Shown here: positions 12,470 to 25,007 of the stretch, one piece after another
Position numbering within the stretch: position 1 is the stretch's first letter
How the letters are laid out: the number at the start of each line of letters is the position of its first letter
Assembly (NCBI GenBank): GCA_947184155.2
Contig: CAMXCT020000312.1
Span: forward strand, 184,023-248,022
Length of the DNA: 64,000 nt
Source of the DNA: Cladocopium goreaui
Taxonomy: Eukaryota > Sar > Dinophyceae > Suessiales > Symbiodiniaceae
Reading direction: 5' to 3'
Program-made: the position numbers and the translations under genes
The notes under the pieces: generated by a model
Databases searched by the model: none
What the model saw: the letters and a program-made list of their open reading frames with translations, nothing else
Told to the model about the DNA's origin: nothing

Positions 12470-13590
12470 AGGGGTGGGTTTTGTTCATGTCTTTCCCTGT
12501 GAAAGTTGAGAAAAGTTTGAGGAGAATTCAATAAAATGCAAGGGATTTTTCTGCGTGTGCAATAATATGTGCACACATAGATGGCGATGGAGCGAGAGGG
12601 AGAGAGATTATACAATACACATAGGTGGATATTCCCAATTCAGAAACGGTGGAGGTGCCATAAGATTGCAAGATGTGATGAATGCAGCCTAGTTGATGAG
12701 TGGAGGGTGTCTTTGGAAAATGATAAGACACGATAAGACAGAGGGAATTTAACTAGCAACAAGCAGACACACCCAGATGTAGCACAAAGGAGGCTGTCAT
12801 AGTATCCTGTATCTTCCACTATATACCACTATAAAAAGGATAGGATTGCATGGTGTGACGATGATGCCGAGCCATTGTACAGTAGTTCACATGCCAAGGC
12901 CAGTAGGAACCGGTAGCGGGCCAAGGCTTAGACTACTCTGACATTTCTTTTACTGTAGTTGTTGTTAATCTTGCTGAATCAGAGGAAACAGACCAAGGGA
13001 AAACTAGTCCACTCAATCTCTGGGGGTTGTCTCACTTTACCCCACTTATTCACCAATTCCTGAAACTTGTTACCTCTTATTTCTTAACCTTCGTCAACGA
13101 GTCACACCAAACTTATTCTCCTAGTCTTCATTCAGTTGGATTTGCAAATGCAAAAGGGTTGGATATTATGATTCCATACGTGTATATATATTATATATAT
13201 ATATATGTATATCCATGGTATGACTGACAAGGTTCTTCCCCATTTATGCTATCCTTTTTTATGTGTCCATACTATTTATCTCTGATGTATTCTCAGATTT
13301 CACCATTTGCCATCCTATATACATTTATCTATATTCACAGATTTGCCAACATCAATATTTATATCTAGCATTAAATTACACATATATATATAATTATACA
13401 CACTACATATAGACACCATATATTATGCTGGTTGGTGGTTTGGAACATTTTTTATTTTTCCATAGATTAGGAATGTCATCATCCCAACTGACTATTTTTG
13501 TTTCAAAGGGGTAGATCAACCACCAACCAGTATATATATATATATATATTTTTTAAAAATGCTATATGGATACACTAATGATCTTCTCAG
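12470..13590. other. intron of the Rab-like gene
   Basis: AT-rich with (TA)n at 12,220-12,240 just upstream and 13,180-13,205, and the family B MITE at 13,428. No independent gene seen. Confidence 0.4.
13428..13530. mobile_element. MITE family B copy
   Basis: About 103 bp. Left end CTGGTTGGTGGTTTGGAAC, right end inverted as CAACCACCAACCAG. The interior carries the family's ATGTCATCATCCCAACTGA-type segment. Confidence 0.7.
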
Positions 13591-13701
13591 TTGGATCATG
13601 CTGAGGTCCCTTTCCTGGGCACCAACCTGCGCGTGAGCCATCTCCAGTTGCGCGGACCCCGACCACGAACGGGGCGGCTGCGCATTTGGGAGCCTTCGGG
13701 G
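13591..13701 (+). CDS. Rab-like small GTPase, switch I/II exon
   Basis: Exactly 37 codons, acceptor ATCTTCTCAG with an upstream CACTAAT branch-like site, donor GGGG|GTGAGC. The peptide reads LDHAEVPFLGTNLRVSHLQL then GRLRIWEPSG. This matches the Rab stretch from the effector loop through strands 2-3 to the G3 motif. The usual DTAG is EPSG and the catalytic glutamine that should follow is absent at the exon junction, so hydrolysis is probably impaired. Phase 0 at both ends. Confidence 0.6.
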
Positions 13702-13803
13702 GTGAGCCGGCAGGCACAAGGGGATACCTTGAGGGATCTGTAGGGAAATCCATAGGGGTTCTGTAGGATTTGTATGGAGTTGATGGGAAATTGATGGTTG
13801 ACT

Positions 13804-13906
13804 TACCCTCTGGTAAACAAACATAGCTATTGAACATGGCCATTTATAGAGGATTTCCCATTAAAAATTGTGATTTTCCATAGTTATGTTAGTTTATCAG
13901 AGGGTA
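13804..13906. mobile_element. MITE family A copy
   Basis: TACCCTCTGGTAAAC at the left and TCAGAGGGTA at the right, about 103 bp, about 100 bp after the switch exon donor. Confidence 0.75.
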
Positions 13907-15130
13907 TGGTCTTTATAGGAGTGTCATGGTTTATTTGGGGTATCGTAATTTCGCAAACAGTCTGACCCTGAGCATCGACCAGTCTGGAAGGGTGCTAGTT
14001 GGGTGGCAAGGCAATGTGGTACAGATCTAGCTATTGGCAGATTAGATTGTTTTAATATGTTTCGGCAATAGTAGCTATTGAAGAATTGTGGTGGTGCATT
14101 ACGCTCACACAGTGTGACTCACACAGTAAACACAAAGAATATGGACAATCCACCGTGTATGAAGGAAACGGAACTACATGTTTGGTGCATATCTATGTGA
14201 ACACTCACTGAAGTGCATAATACGACAATAAAAAAAAACTGGTTTGATGCTCAAATTATCTAATTATTATCTGGATCAATGATTTTGCGGATGGTTTGAA
14301 TTCATATTTTTGTAACATTGAGGATGATTAAAACAACAGATGACGGATGACGGATGACGGTCGTCCTTTGGCATGATGGATGTTTCGGCTGGCGGTTTAA
14401 AAGTTGTTTTTTGAACTTAATAATCTTATGATCCTGTAAATTAGATACATTTTCCATATTTTGTCAGATTGATTATCATGTTCAAACAGTGTTACCAGAT
14501 TTTTGTTCGTATCTACATGTGCATTATATGTTCAATCCTTTGTATCGGGATGATGACCCCAATGGTTTTGTGCACATTGTTTTTGTTGATGGTTTGAAGA
14601 CATCCCAATGTGATCTGCCAGGGAAAGGGCTGTGTCAGCAAAGTTCCGGGGCTGTCTATTGAATCCCCAAGGATCTAAAGGAAGTGGGTGAGCGGGTTGT
14701 GAGAATCATACCCAAAATGGATGTTTATGGCATGGGGTTTACCGCTGTCACATCGATATGCTTCTTTATGCTATTATTGATGTCGTTGCTTCATAGTGAA
14801 AACCTTCCTTTTCTCTGGAGCTAAGATGCTAAATGACTTGAAATGAGACCAACATGGATCTTCGCAGCGTTGCTTTGAACCATTTTGAACCTCTCCGCCT
14901 TTTTTTGCCCCCCAGTCCATTTTGTCTGTTGGATCCCTTGTTGCGAATGGATCAACAAATGAAGGGACCCACATATTCCCATTGACTGTGCCTGATAGCT
15001 AGCTAGATGGATACTAGTAGGTAGATATATACATAGACAGATAGATAGCAACATACAGATAGAAAAAGCACATGTTGATTGTATAGAGACTAAATTAGGT
15101 ACTATATATATATATATTCAAATATAAATC

Positions 15131-15239
15131 CTAGCTGGTGGTTTCAAACATGTTTTATGTTCCATTTCATATATAGGATGTCATCCTTCCGATTGACGAA
15201 CTTATATTTTTTCAAGATGGTTATTGCACCACCAAGCAG
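15131..15239. mobile_element. MITE family B copy
   Basis: CTAGCTGGTGGTTTCAAAC at the left and GCACCACCAAGCAG at the right. About 109 bp, imperfect inverted termini. Confidence 0.6.
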
Positions 15240-15423
15240 CAGTTCATTGGCATTAATGATCACTATGAAATCACCAAATTTATCATCCATTAATGATCAA
15301 TAATCTGCTTGATCATTAATATTAATCATTATTACATAGTTACCATCATCCATAGAATATATATATATATATATATTTAAATATAAATCCATCATTTTTA
15401 ATGCATACAGCCCAATGTTGCAG

Positions 15424-15534
15424 GCCTTGGGCGGCTACCTAAAGGCGGCTCAGATGGTCCTGGTCTGCGTGGACCTGGAAGACCTCGGAGGCGTCGCGTC
15501 CGAGGCGCAGCGGCTGCTGGCCCAAGTCACGCAG
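15424..15534 (+). CDS. Rab-like small GTPase, helix 2 to helix 3 exon
   Basis: 37 codons in phase 0/0: acceptor AATGTTGCAG, donor ACGCAG|GCAGGG (GC type). The peptide ALGGYLKAAQMVLVCVDLED followed by a helical stretch matches the Rab segment YYRGA-hydrophobic strand 4-(D)xT/xxS. The region right after G3 is about 8 residues shorter than usual. Phase agrees with the previous donor at 13,702, which strengthens the multi-exon model. Confidence 0.6.
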
Positions 15535-15549
15535 GCAGGGAATGTTTTA

Positions 15550-16060
15550 AGCAGGGAACATGATAAAACATCAATATACATATTAAATATATATATATAT
15601 ACATATGTATGCATCATAATATACTTGATATAATACACTATATATACATCTGTACAATATATATATATATACATATGATTATAAATGTATCATATTATAT
15701 GTTTAATTATATTATAATACATTTTATTGAATTTTATTTTATGCTTTTATATTACTTTCTGTTTTTTTAAATATAAGATATATATATATATACAATATAC
15801 GTACCACATAAAAAAAAATATATATATATATACATCTTATATATAAGATACACACATATACATATATGTACAATATATATATATATACATATACTATATA
15901 TACATATACTATATATATATATATATATATTATTTTTAAAGTTTATTGTATTATACTGTATTATTTTACATTATATATTACATTATATTTTATTTTCTTA
16001 TATTATATTAATTATGTATATAATATATATATATATATTTATATATGCGGTATGATACGA
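15550..16060. repeat. (TA)n-rich microsatellite field
   Basis: Repeated runs of TATATATA separated by AT-only sequence. Open frames rich in Tyr/Ile are by-products. Confidence 0.85.
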
Positions 16061-16967
16061 TAGTTATATGAATATATAGAGAGAAGTTGGTTTATAAGCC
16101 TCATGAACTATAGTGATATATACCAAAGACCCTAGTTAGCCTAGTTAAAAGTCACCTACCAGGCATATGTTATCAGGGAATGATTCTAATCCCGTCCCCC
16201 TCATGTCAAACATCCCCAGAAACCATGGTTGAATAGGGGGATGAAACCACATATGTGGGACCATACAATGAGGGTGTGTCATATTAGGAGGATGGGACTA
16301 TTTGAGATTTTACCACCAGAAATTGGTATAATCCAACTGGTGATAGGTAACGTGGTCCTTTTTCATGTTCTTTTTGCACTTGTGTGTGTTCTTGTAGTGG
16401 ACCTAAACAACAAACATTGTAGATTTTAGTGGGTTTTACCAGCGCAATTATTTTCAACAAGCAATAGTAAGCACATGTGGTTTTACCAGCAAAAAATGTG
16501 GGCATAGATATATAACTAGCATTTTACTGGATTTAACATGTTTTTGGCGGAACAAATATATTTTAGAATTTTAAAAGGCCAAAACGGTCTTTCAACAAGC
16601 TAAAATTGGGAACTATGTGATTCCAATGGATTTATTCAATGGCCATGTTATGCTTGAAATCATGATTTACCATCAGAGAAGCACCGGAGATATCAGGAGA
16701 TTATAGCTCTAGTTTTCCCTCAAACTAAAAAACGTGGTTGAAACTGCGTGGTTCCTATAAAAACACCAAATATCTAGGGAAAACATGTCACAATGAAACC
16801 TGAAACCCTATGAATGTGGTGTATCATAGACATACCGTCCGGTAATCAAATGTGGCAGTGAAAAATCCCCCGTTCCAGAAATCGTCCATTGAAAGCTCCA
16901 TTTGCTGCAGGGATTTCCCACCCAGCCATGGCAATGATTCTCACAAAATCCACGCCCTCTTCCTGGT

Positions 16968-17078
16968 TACCCTCTGGTAAACTAACATAGTTAATTGAAC
17001 ATGGCCATAGAAAGTTCGTTGATTTAGCCATGAAAAATGGTGATGTTCCATCGTTTTTTGTATGTTTACCAGTGGGTA
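16968..17078. mobile_element. MITE family A copy
   Basis: TACCCTCTGGTAAACTAAC at the left, TTTACCAGTGGGTA at the right, about 111 bp. Confidence 0.7.
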
Positions 17079-17260
17079 AACTGCTATGTTCACCATTTTT
17101 TCCATTCGTTTCACCAACCTTGGGCTTTGGGCCGTTTCCAGTCCATGCGACCTGGGACCATCTTGGGTCTCTGTGGCTTGAAGAGCGTAGCTTGGTGGTT
17201 TCAGCTGGTGAAGTCTCAATGGTTTATGGATGTTGATGGTAGATCTAATAAACAGAAGAT

Positions 17261-17366
17261 TACCCTGTGGTAAATAAACATAGACCCTGACAATCACCAA
17301 TTTTTTAATGGAAACTAGTCTTCCAACCCCTATCTGCCAGGGTCTATGTTAATTTACCAGAAGTTA
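17261..17366. mobile_element. MITE family A, variant shared with 3,811
   Basis: Left end TACCCTGTGGTAAATAAAC. The interior CTTCCAACCCCTATCTGCC is the same as in the 3,811 copy, defining a subfamily. Confidence 0.65.
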
Positions 17367-17613
17367 ATAGTTATTGATGGTGGATGGCTGATACATTGAT
17401 ACATTAAATCTAATAAAGGTTATTGAACAATAATACGTTTATAATCCTTCCCCTTATTATTAAGCACCCCCTTAGAAACCATGCCTTAGTAGGGAAATTC
17501 CACCATTTATGGGAGGTTTAATATTAGGGTGGTGGGATTAAAAAGGTTTCTACTGGTTGATAGTTTATCTAATATGAGGATACTAGTTGTTGATGGATGT
17601 TGATGGTAGATAT

Positions 17614-17726
17614 ATGGAGGTTTCCTGAAATGGGGATACCCCCAGTTATCATCCGATTTGATAGGGGTTTCCATGAAATAAACCATCCAGCTATTGGGGT
17701 ACCCCCATTTTAGGAAACCCCTATAT
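17614..17726. mobile_element. MITE family C, full palindrome
   Basis: Left TGGAGGTTTCCTGAAATGGG and right, inverted, GGGGTACCCCCATTTTAGG. Half copies with the same end lie at 20,880-20,950 and 25,009-25,090. Confidence 0.6.
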
Positions 17727-18437
17727 AGTGATATATCTAAGGTGTCTAATATTTCTAAGCTTTCAGTGGATCTAGTGGGGGGTTTGGACACCAACTTACA
17801 ACTGGGGACCGCCACCGAGTTTATATATATTAATATATATATATATATATAATAGCTAAATGTGAGATATCCCATAGCATTTCTGAATAATACTACAACT
17901 GGCCATTTGGTTTGTAGCTACTTGTGGATGCATCCCAGTGTGTGGTATGTCGTTGGCCACAAACGCGAGATGTTACCAATCAATTCAGACATGACCGTGG
18001 AACACATATGAGTAAACAAGGGTATCACTACGCATACAGCACCTAGTGGGGTCACGACGTCATTTGGTGGGCTGCTGAAACATGCTGTCTTGGGTAAGTT
18101 GTTTCAGGACTGAAGTCACAAACTACAAATAATCATCCAATATCAAATATGTTTCTTCCATTGAAGTAGTGTATCATAGTGACCACCAGATTTAAAAATC
18201 TTTCTATGCCTCTATCTGCGAGTTTGGATGGGCCTCGGGTACTAACAGAACATGCACCGCTAGGAAGTTTGGTTTCGATGCATCATGATTTCAACCCTAC
18301 CCAGCAATGAAGAAATATGCCAAACCCCTATGAAGAGTGCCCTTTAATAGGGTACTAAAGGAAGGCTTTGCACACACACACATTATATATATATGCGTAT
18401 ATACTGGGTCGATGTTGTAACAAGTGCCGATGACAAG

Positions 18438-18500
18438 ATCTTGTGCAAAATCGTGGTGTGCCTGTGGGGAAAGGCCCACATGGGCAGCGCCTATGACTTC
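18438..18500 (+). CDS. Rab-like small GTPase, tentative G4 exon
   Basis: Reads ILCKIVVCLWGKAHMGSA. In position it corresponds to strand 5 and the G4 guanine-specificity motif, where NKxD would be expected but WGKAH is found. Both borders are uncertain. It is included because the order and hydrophobic strand fit between the neighbouring Rab exons. Confidence 0.33.
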
Positions 18501-19606
18501 AACTTACTGATGTATTTTTTGGCACTTCGCAGAGGCACACGATGCTTACCTGTCATATCTTTGTGAGTTTACCCACTATACTCCAAAAGATGAAAGCCGT
18601 GGCAATTGTATACTTTTCCTGGATTTAGGTTGGCAGACAAATTTTAGGAAGTCGTTGCAGTCTGGCGTTTAGGTTGTGACTTGTGAAATTTGAAATTTGT
18701 AACACGTTTAATACGTAAAAAATGTGTTTGAGTTTTGTTTTGCTTCAGTTTGGGGCTCAAATATAGACAATGCGAACATAGGTCATCCTGACCTGCTGCC
18801 CCATGCCTGGTGGTTCCTTTGCCCATGGTTTTGCTTTCTCTCTCCCAGACAGTTTTAGCATTTAGATATCTTTGGCTATCACGGTTCCTACGTCTCAAAC
18901 AGTCTGTGCCAAGCTTGTGTACCTTTGTCTCCCTTCTGTCTCCCTTACTCGCCCTTTGTCTCCTCTTCTGTCTCCATGCTCTTGCCTGCAGCTGCTGCTT
19001 GGCTTGGTTTCCTCTTCCGATCCACCACTGCATGCTCTTGAGTTTTACTGTTCTGAAAAGAATGCGAAAGTGTGTGGCTACCAAAGAGTTTGTCAGGAGA
19101 CTTAGGGGGTCAATCTCCCAAAATTTGATTTCGGACCTCGTTCGGACCTCGTTCGCACCTCGTTCGGACCTCGTTTAAACTGCAGCCAGTCAAAACCCAG
19201 CCCGGAGAGGTTTTGGAAAGGCTTTGCAATGGTCTGCTGCAATGGTCTGCTGCAATGGTCTGCTGCAATAGGAATATCACCTGGCGGAAGATTATTGATG
19301 TCTGGCGGTCTGGCGTAAGCGGTGTGCCATGTGGCTGGCGCAAGTTCTAGCATTTGTGCGTAGGATCACGCCGGGGCTCATATATATATAATTTACTTAC
19401 TTATATATATATATAGATATTTATTTATAACTATATATATATTCACATGATGTCCATAGATGGTTTCTTCATTCTTTCCAGGTACATCAAAACCAGGTCT
19501 GCGCATATGTATATATACACACATTTTTTTGTGGCATGCATATACCATATATTTGCATTGAAACAGCTGCTTTGGATCCCCCAAGGACCGACTAACCACT
19601 TCCGAG
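18501..19606. other. intron of the Rab-like gene; short tandem repeats
   Basis: Contains a pyrimidine-rich block (18,800-19,060) open on both strands, a 10-bp tandem (CGTTCGGACCT, 19,138-19,176), a 13-bp tandem (TCTGCTGCAATGG, 19,230-19,267) and (TA)n at 19,380-19,440. No gene called. Confidence 0.4.
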
Positions 19607-19680
19607 CAGCGGCGCATCTGCGCCACGCTGCGACGTGTGGCGCAGGGCTATGGGGCGGAGTTTGGCATGTGCAGCGCTAC
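19607..19680 (+). CDS. Rab-like small GTPase, G5 exon
   Basis: Acceptor TTCCGAG, donor GCTAC|GTGGGG (phase 2). The peptide QRRICATLRRVAQGYGAEFG then MCSA matches Rab helix 4, strand 6 and the G5 SAK motif. Joined to the exon at 20,740 it reads through as CSATTGEGVDEIF, almost the canonical CSAKTGENVDEIF. This phase-perfect join is the strongest evidence for the gene. Confidence 0.65.
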
Positions 19681-20552
19681 GTGGGGAATCCTGGGGCTGG
19701 CAGATATTTGGATCATTCCAGGTTAATCCATTTTAATACCCTGATGTTATGGTGGATCAAATGGATCGATATATATCAACATGATCAACCATCAAAAATG
19801 GAGGGTTAACAAAAGTTCACCCTCTTGAAATGGTTATGTAAAGCAATATGGCCAGTATGCCAACTACAATATTAGTAAAATACGTTCCAACGTGCCCCCC
19901 AAGCTTTGACTAGATCCAATACTAAACAAGGGGGTTTGTTTGGTAAGTAAACTATGATATTGTTAAATCCGCAGTGATATAGAATAAGAGGATACAATGG
20001 GATATAGAGCCGACTTAGTAGCTCAGTAAGATTGGAAAATCCCAGGCATCGGGGACTTATGACCAGGGTTACTGACTTCCAGTCGTAGCATGAGATGCCT
20101 AAAGCCCTATGGAATTCTCAAATATTCTTAATTTGGGTAAGGCTCCAGATATAGGACCCGCAGTTTCTGCGGGTCCATTTTTGGTATCATCCCATTTCTG
20201 GGAACCCGTATCAGAATGTCTCGAACTTCGGGCATGAAGCCGGGTGTTTGCCATTTTGGGACTTTCCTATGTGTGTGTGTAAATAAATAATAGATAAATA
20301 TACAGCATATATATACATATTATAGATAAGTAAATTTGATATGTTGCTGTAATAGATAAAAATGCTGCTTCAACTTGCCCTCATCCTTGACTGTTCCCTC
20401 AATTTTATGGTTTTGCAGGGAGAAAAAACGGCGAAACCTTGGATGAATATCCTGAACCCTGTGGAAAACGATGATTTTCCCAGCGAACTAAACCTCCATT
20501 GATAGGGGAAAAACAGCAAGTCCCATAATTCCATGATTTCCCCATGTTAATC

Positions 20553-20651
20553 TTACTGGTGCTTAGTAGGGATTGGATGGGAATGGGGGTTGCTGGGATT
20601 ATTATTGATATATTGTGGATCATTCCCTCATTCCCTACTAAGCACAAGTAA
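20553..20651. mobile_element. MITE family D copy
   Basis: Left TTACTGGTGCTTAGTAGGG and right CCCTACTAAGCACAAGTAA form the inverted ends. A second copy is at 27,475. Confidence 0.7.
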
Positions 20652-20739
20652 GTAATTCCATATTGTCCCATCATTTCCCGATGATTTTCCGATCTACATG
20701 GTCCAGATATTCTTCCTCTATCAGCCATGACCCCTCCAG

Positions 20740-20800
20740 GACAGGTGAGGGCGTGGATGAAATCTTTTGCGCCATGCTGGCTGCCTGCCTTGAGCCTTGA
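20740..20800 (+). CDS. Rab-like small GTPase, last exon (helix 5)
   Basis: Acceptor CCCCTCCAG. The peptide TGEGVDEIFCAMLAACLEP is followed by TGA at 20,798. It gives the C-terminal helix of the G domain and stops there, with no hypervariable tail and no C-terminal prenylation cysteines. Unless an alternative downstream splice exists, the protein is not a membrane-anchored Rab of the usual kind. Confidence 0.62.
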
Positions 20801-23800
20801 TGGCAGCGGGGGAAAGGAGGAAGACGCGAACGCCGCGTAGACCCCTTCCATGGCTGTTTTCATAGTCCTGGGGGATACTCAAAATGATTGGTTTATAATG
20901 GAAAATCATATTAAGATGCATGATTTAGGGGTACCCCCAATTCAGGAAACTTCCAAATGTATATACAAGTACCCTGTGTTCGTTGGGAACATGAGCATTC
21001 AGCACTGGAGAGATACCTGACACAGGTGTTGCAGGTGGATTTTGTTGGTGGGGTACTTGTGATTGTTGTTAAACTATATATATATATACATATTTGTTCG
21101 ATGTTCTTCGAAAATGATTGTCCTCACTGGCTGTCTTCACCATAAACGGTTCTATTTTTTCAGATAGTCATCCCAAGGATTAGCAGCATGTCAGGTTTGT
21201 GAAATGGTTAATTTGTTTTAAACAATATATATATATATAATATTTTAATTTTCTATAATACATAAATAAATATAAAAATATATATAAAGTAACAGTAACA
21301 ATAATAGCGCCAAATAAAACAAGGTAGACCCCGAAAATTTGGAAGTCAGGGCCTCCCAGTCCCAGGAGAGTTCCAACGAGTTGCCGCCACCAGACACTCA
21401 GCTGTTGGTCGTTCCTTCGAACACGGCAACTGTTTGTTGGCTACCCATTCGAACTTTGGTCTAGCTATCAATAAAACTAGCAAAATTCTTAGTGAAATAT
21501 TAGTTTGGGTGGAGCGGTTGTTTTTTTCGCTCGCCCTTAGCTTAGCTGAACTCTTCGAGAAGGCGATGGAGGGAGGGAGAGAGAGAGAGAGAGATACTAT
21601 AGACCAATGTTGCTTACCATGGGTGATATGCAATTACTTTCATTGTGCTGGAAACCCTACAAATCGCAGAAAAATTGTAGTACTGTAGCAGTCAAGCTTC
21701 ATTATTTAATGATTAAACCAAAAGGGATTACAATCCCACTTCAGCACAGCTCAAAGCCAGGGGTGGTTGATGTTGATATGGGATTATATACCAATGGGTT
21801 CAATCAGAATGGGAATCTATCACAGCCAACCAATAGAGGGCGGGATCAAACATGGACAGAAGAAATGTCAGGGATCTTGTTTTACCATGCCAAATCTGTG
21901 TGTCTTAGTTCCCATGTTCATCCCACTTGTTGCTGATGAACTCCATTTTCCTTGGTATGATCTATGTTCGTTGTTCAATATATCACCATGTTTGTTCGTC
22001 GAACATGTTCGCGAAGAGTTTCCTTAGCAGAAACCTCTTTCGTTAAGCAGCCCGTGTTTGTTGGAAACATCTCCCTTCTTAAATCCTTGTGGCAACATAC
22101 AGCGGGCTGCCTGACAAATCTTAACACAAGATGAAACGAACCCAATGAAAAAGTCCATCTCAGAGAAAACATGCGAAACTGCCCACAGCTCACAGTTTTA
22201 AATTCACGAATGCCCAATTGACATCCCAATTTTTGTTGACCAAAAACCATGGCCACAGGAACGTGTTTTAAGCCGCCTCGCCGGGACCTTGAGCAACGCT
22301 GAACTGTTGCGGACCTTGTTGCGACGTGTCGGTCACGGCGGTATGGGTATGGCAGAAACCTGAAACCTTTGTGGTTTCACCAGAAAACATGGGGATTTAA
22401 CAAGCACCAATAGTGGTACCCTCTGATCATTTAACAGTTCGCCATGGAAAATTCCACCATTTTTAAGAACGGTAAATCATCTATTTCGATTAGGGCCATC
22501 TATACCATGGCTATGATAAATAGCCAGAGGCTGCCAGAGGATACAATGACACTAAACATGTTGAGAGTAGTAAATTCGGATCACAGGGAACTAGAAATCA
22601 GTCTCAGCCATCACCTCCTGTTCAGCATGCGGCTGGGCGAGTACAGCATGTCTTGCTTAATGGTTCCGCGCAAAAAATCATGCAGTGTTGTTTGCACAGT
22701 TGTGAGGAATGCAGTGGATGGTTTCAAGGTTTGTTTCTATTGGGCATCATGCTTAGACACTTGATTTTAGATGTGAGGATATATAATAATATAATATAAA
22801 CCAAAAGAGTGTGAATTGTAAAGGCTCTGGGCAGGATGTGAATATATAGCAAAGACCATGGGCAATAGGAAATTTAAGGTGGCAAGTTGCCTTTTGCTCC
22901 TACGCCTACGCTTCATTGCCAGGGGGGTGTTAGAGCACTTTATGGGACACCCAGATTCTGCATGACATCTCATGACCAATTCACAATAGTTCACGAACAT
23001 TCCACCGTATTCGCATTGATTGGATTATTTTTCCAATTTGGGGTTTGGCCCAGTTTCTTTGCCAATCCCTTTCCTCCAAGATAAATCAGTTTTCCAAACC
23101 ATACCCTGGTTTAGTAGAGATCTATTCACTTTGTCGACTTTCGTAGAGGGTATTAAATCTGCTTGGTGGTTTTGTTGTAGTTTGTTTATTGTTCAATCCT
23201 TTTCCGCAACGGAGTGACGATCCCAAGATTTTTCAGAAAGGTTGCACCGGTCACGAAGCTATCCTGCCAGGTCAGATGGAGAATGGCTTCGCGATCCCTT
23301 GCTGTGGTGCCGCTGATGTTTTCCGTGGATTTCTGGTGGCTGGGAACGTTTGGAGAAAGCCAGCGAATTTGGAGAGGTTCCTTCTTCAACCAACCCGTTG
23401 ACCGGGAGATTTAGCAACCAAGATCGCGGACATGGGAGAGATGTGGGTTTTCAGCGCACAGGATCTAATCCCAAACGAGCAATGTAAGGATTTGACATTT
23501 GAAAAACTGCTTTTGGATCAGATCTTGTTTGGACATTTTATACGTGTTTTGGAGGCCATTTGTGGACTCGGCTGGACATTTTGGACCAAACTTTTGTTCC
23601 ATGTGTTTCCTTATCCCAGTTGGGGGGAAGTGCAAAAGACAGACGGCAAGACATGGCATGGACCCATGACTGATTTAAATAATGGGAGTCATGATGATCA
23701 ACCATGATATTTTAGGGTAACTGCCCCTGTCACACAAACATGCATGACTAACCAAGATAAGCAGAAATCGGGCTCCTTCATTTGGTCACCCCTACAAACT

Positions 23801-23993
23801 CAAATTGGTCTACGCCCCAGAAATCTGAGGTATACCAATGACAGCAGGCCCATATTGGAAGACAATTTTCTGCAATGTTGCAGACCTTGATTATAAACTA
23901 CTGTTCGAAGTGCACATTTTCTAATGTTGGCCTAATTGGAAATTCAATTTTCCTAGTTTCAAAAATTATTTTTCCACCAAAATCTCATTTCAG
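20801..23993. other. no gene supported
   Basis: AT-rich with a half MITE C (20,880-20,950), (TA)n at 21,220 and 21,280, and the MITE A copy at 22,417. Open frames up to about 109 codons on both strands show no family signal. Confidence 0.4.
22417..22543. mobile_element. MITE family A copy
   Basis: Left TACCCTCTGATCATTTAAC, right AGCCAGAGGCTGCCAGAGG with a duplicated end. Interior resembles the copy at 28,272. Confidence 0.55.
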
Positions 23994-24062
23994 CCATTGC
24001 CAGGTACCGCTTCCTGCCCTTCGAATCGCTCGGTTGTGCCACTGCGCGAGGCTCCAAAAGAG
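23994..24062 (+). CDS. candidate penultimate exon, unknown protein
   Basis: Acceptor CTCATTTCAG, donor AAGAG|GTTTCA (phase 1). Peptide IARYRFLPFESLGCATARGS then KR. The phase fits the next exon at 24,222 exactly (one base plus two). No family recognised. Confidence 0.42.
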
Positions 24063-24221
24063 GTTTCAACCAGCCAAATAGGGACGATGGAATTCAATCA
24101 GATTTTGACAGGTCTTTAGATTACATACATGTTGTATTAGTATTCATGTGGTTTGAGAATGGATTGGTTGTAGATTTTTTTGCTTTTGCTGCCGTATGTT
24201 TCTCCATGTTTCTTTCTACAG

Positions 24222-24271
24222 ACTCAAAGATTTTGGATGATTTCTATCAGGGCCTGGGCCTGGAAGACTGA
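24222..24271 (+). CDS. candidate terminal exon, unknown protein
   Basis: Acceptor TTTCTTTCTACAG, then SKILDDFYQGLGLED and TGA. The acidic C-terminus and matching phase with 23,994-24,062 support a gene end here. Another frame stays open further, so this is not certain. Confidence 0.42.
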
Positions 24272-24420
24272 GAGCCCCACTGGCGGCCACAGGCTTTCGC
24301 GGCTTCCGCGCTTTGCTGTTGACCTTGCTCTTCTATGCTGCTGGGCCATGAACTCCATGTCTAGAAAAGACTACGTTCCTACTAAATTAAGTGATATGGG
24401 GGTTTCCATAAATGGTGGTA

Positions 24421-25007
24421 ATGCCAACACCGGATTAATAAACCCCCCCCAGAAGGTAGGGGGGGTACCTTCTGACTGGTTTTCTTGACCACCCCAAAAA
24501 AATAATAATAAGCAACTCTGAACCATAAAACTTTGGATATGGCTTACGTCAATTAGATCTTAATAGAATCCATTGGATTTGTTAAAATTTCATGGATCAG
24601 AAAGGTGGTTGATTAATCAGGGGCAAACCCTGGTTATTATTAATGGGGGACATGGGCTCATGGGGGGTACCCTTTGGGAGCTATCCAAACTGATGATTTT
24701 TATAAAGATTTAAATTAGAAATCGATCATTTGGGGAATAGTTGTTTTTTGAAATTTTCAATGATCAACTTAAACCTGAAGTATAACAATGATGATTAAAA
24801 AAATGAAAAAAACAATTGGAAATAAATTGAATTGGAAATAAAACATGTTGGATAAACAAATGGATTTCAGCACAGGGGGTTGATTAATCGGGGGTAGGCC
24901 AAAGTGTTTATTAATCTGGGGGGACCACCTGTTTTTAAATTACATTTTTTTTGGGGGGCAGTTGCTGTTGATTAATCGGGGGGGCATTATTAATCCTCAC
25001 TTGACAT
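24421..25007. mobile_element. 587-bp TA-flanked DNA element, copy 1
   Basis: Ends ATGCCAACACCGGATTAAT and, inverted, ATGTCAAGTGAGGATTAAT. It is flanked on both sides by TA (24,419-24,420 and 25,008-25,009). The interior is shared with 29,794-30,379, including a C/G-run near each end. It has no open frame, so it is non-autonomous. TA target duplication and inverted ends suggest a Tc1/mariner-like or similar element. Confidence 0.8.

Larger units (their letters stand above)
16061..18437. other. intron of the Rab-like gene with MITEs
   Basis: Family A copies at 16,968 and 17,261, a palindromic element at 17,614 and (TA)n near 17,820. No exon with two good borders seen. Confidence 0.4.

Noticed and set aside
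18644..19084. 146-codon basic minus-strand frame
   Set aside because: Opposite a pyrimidine-rich plus-strand block inside the Rab-like gene; no domain and no splice context.
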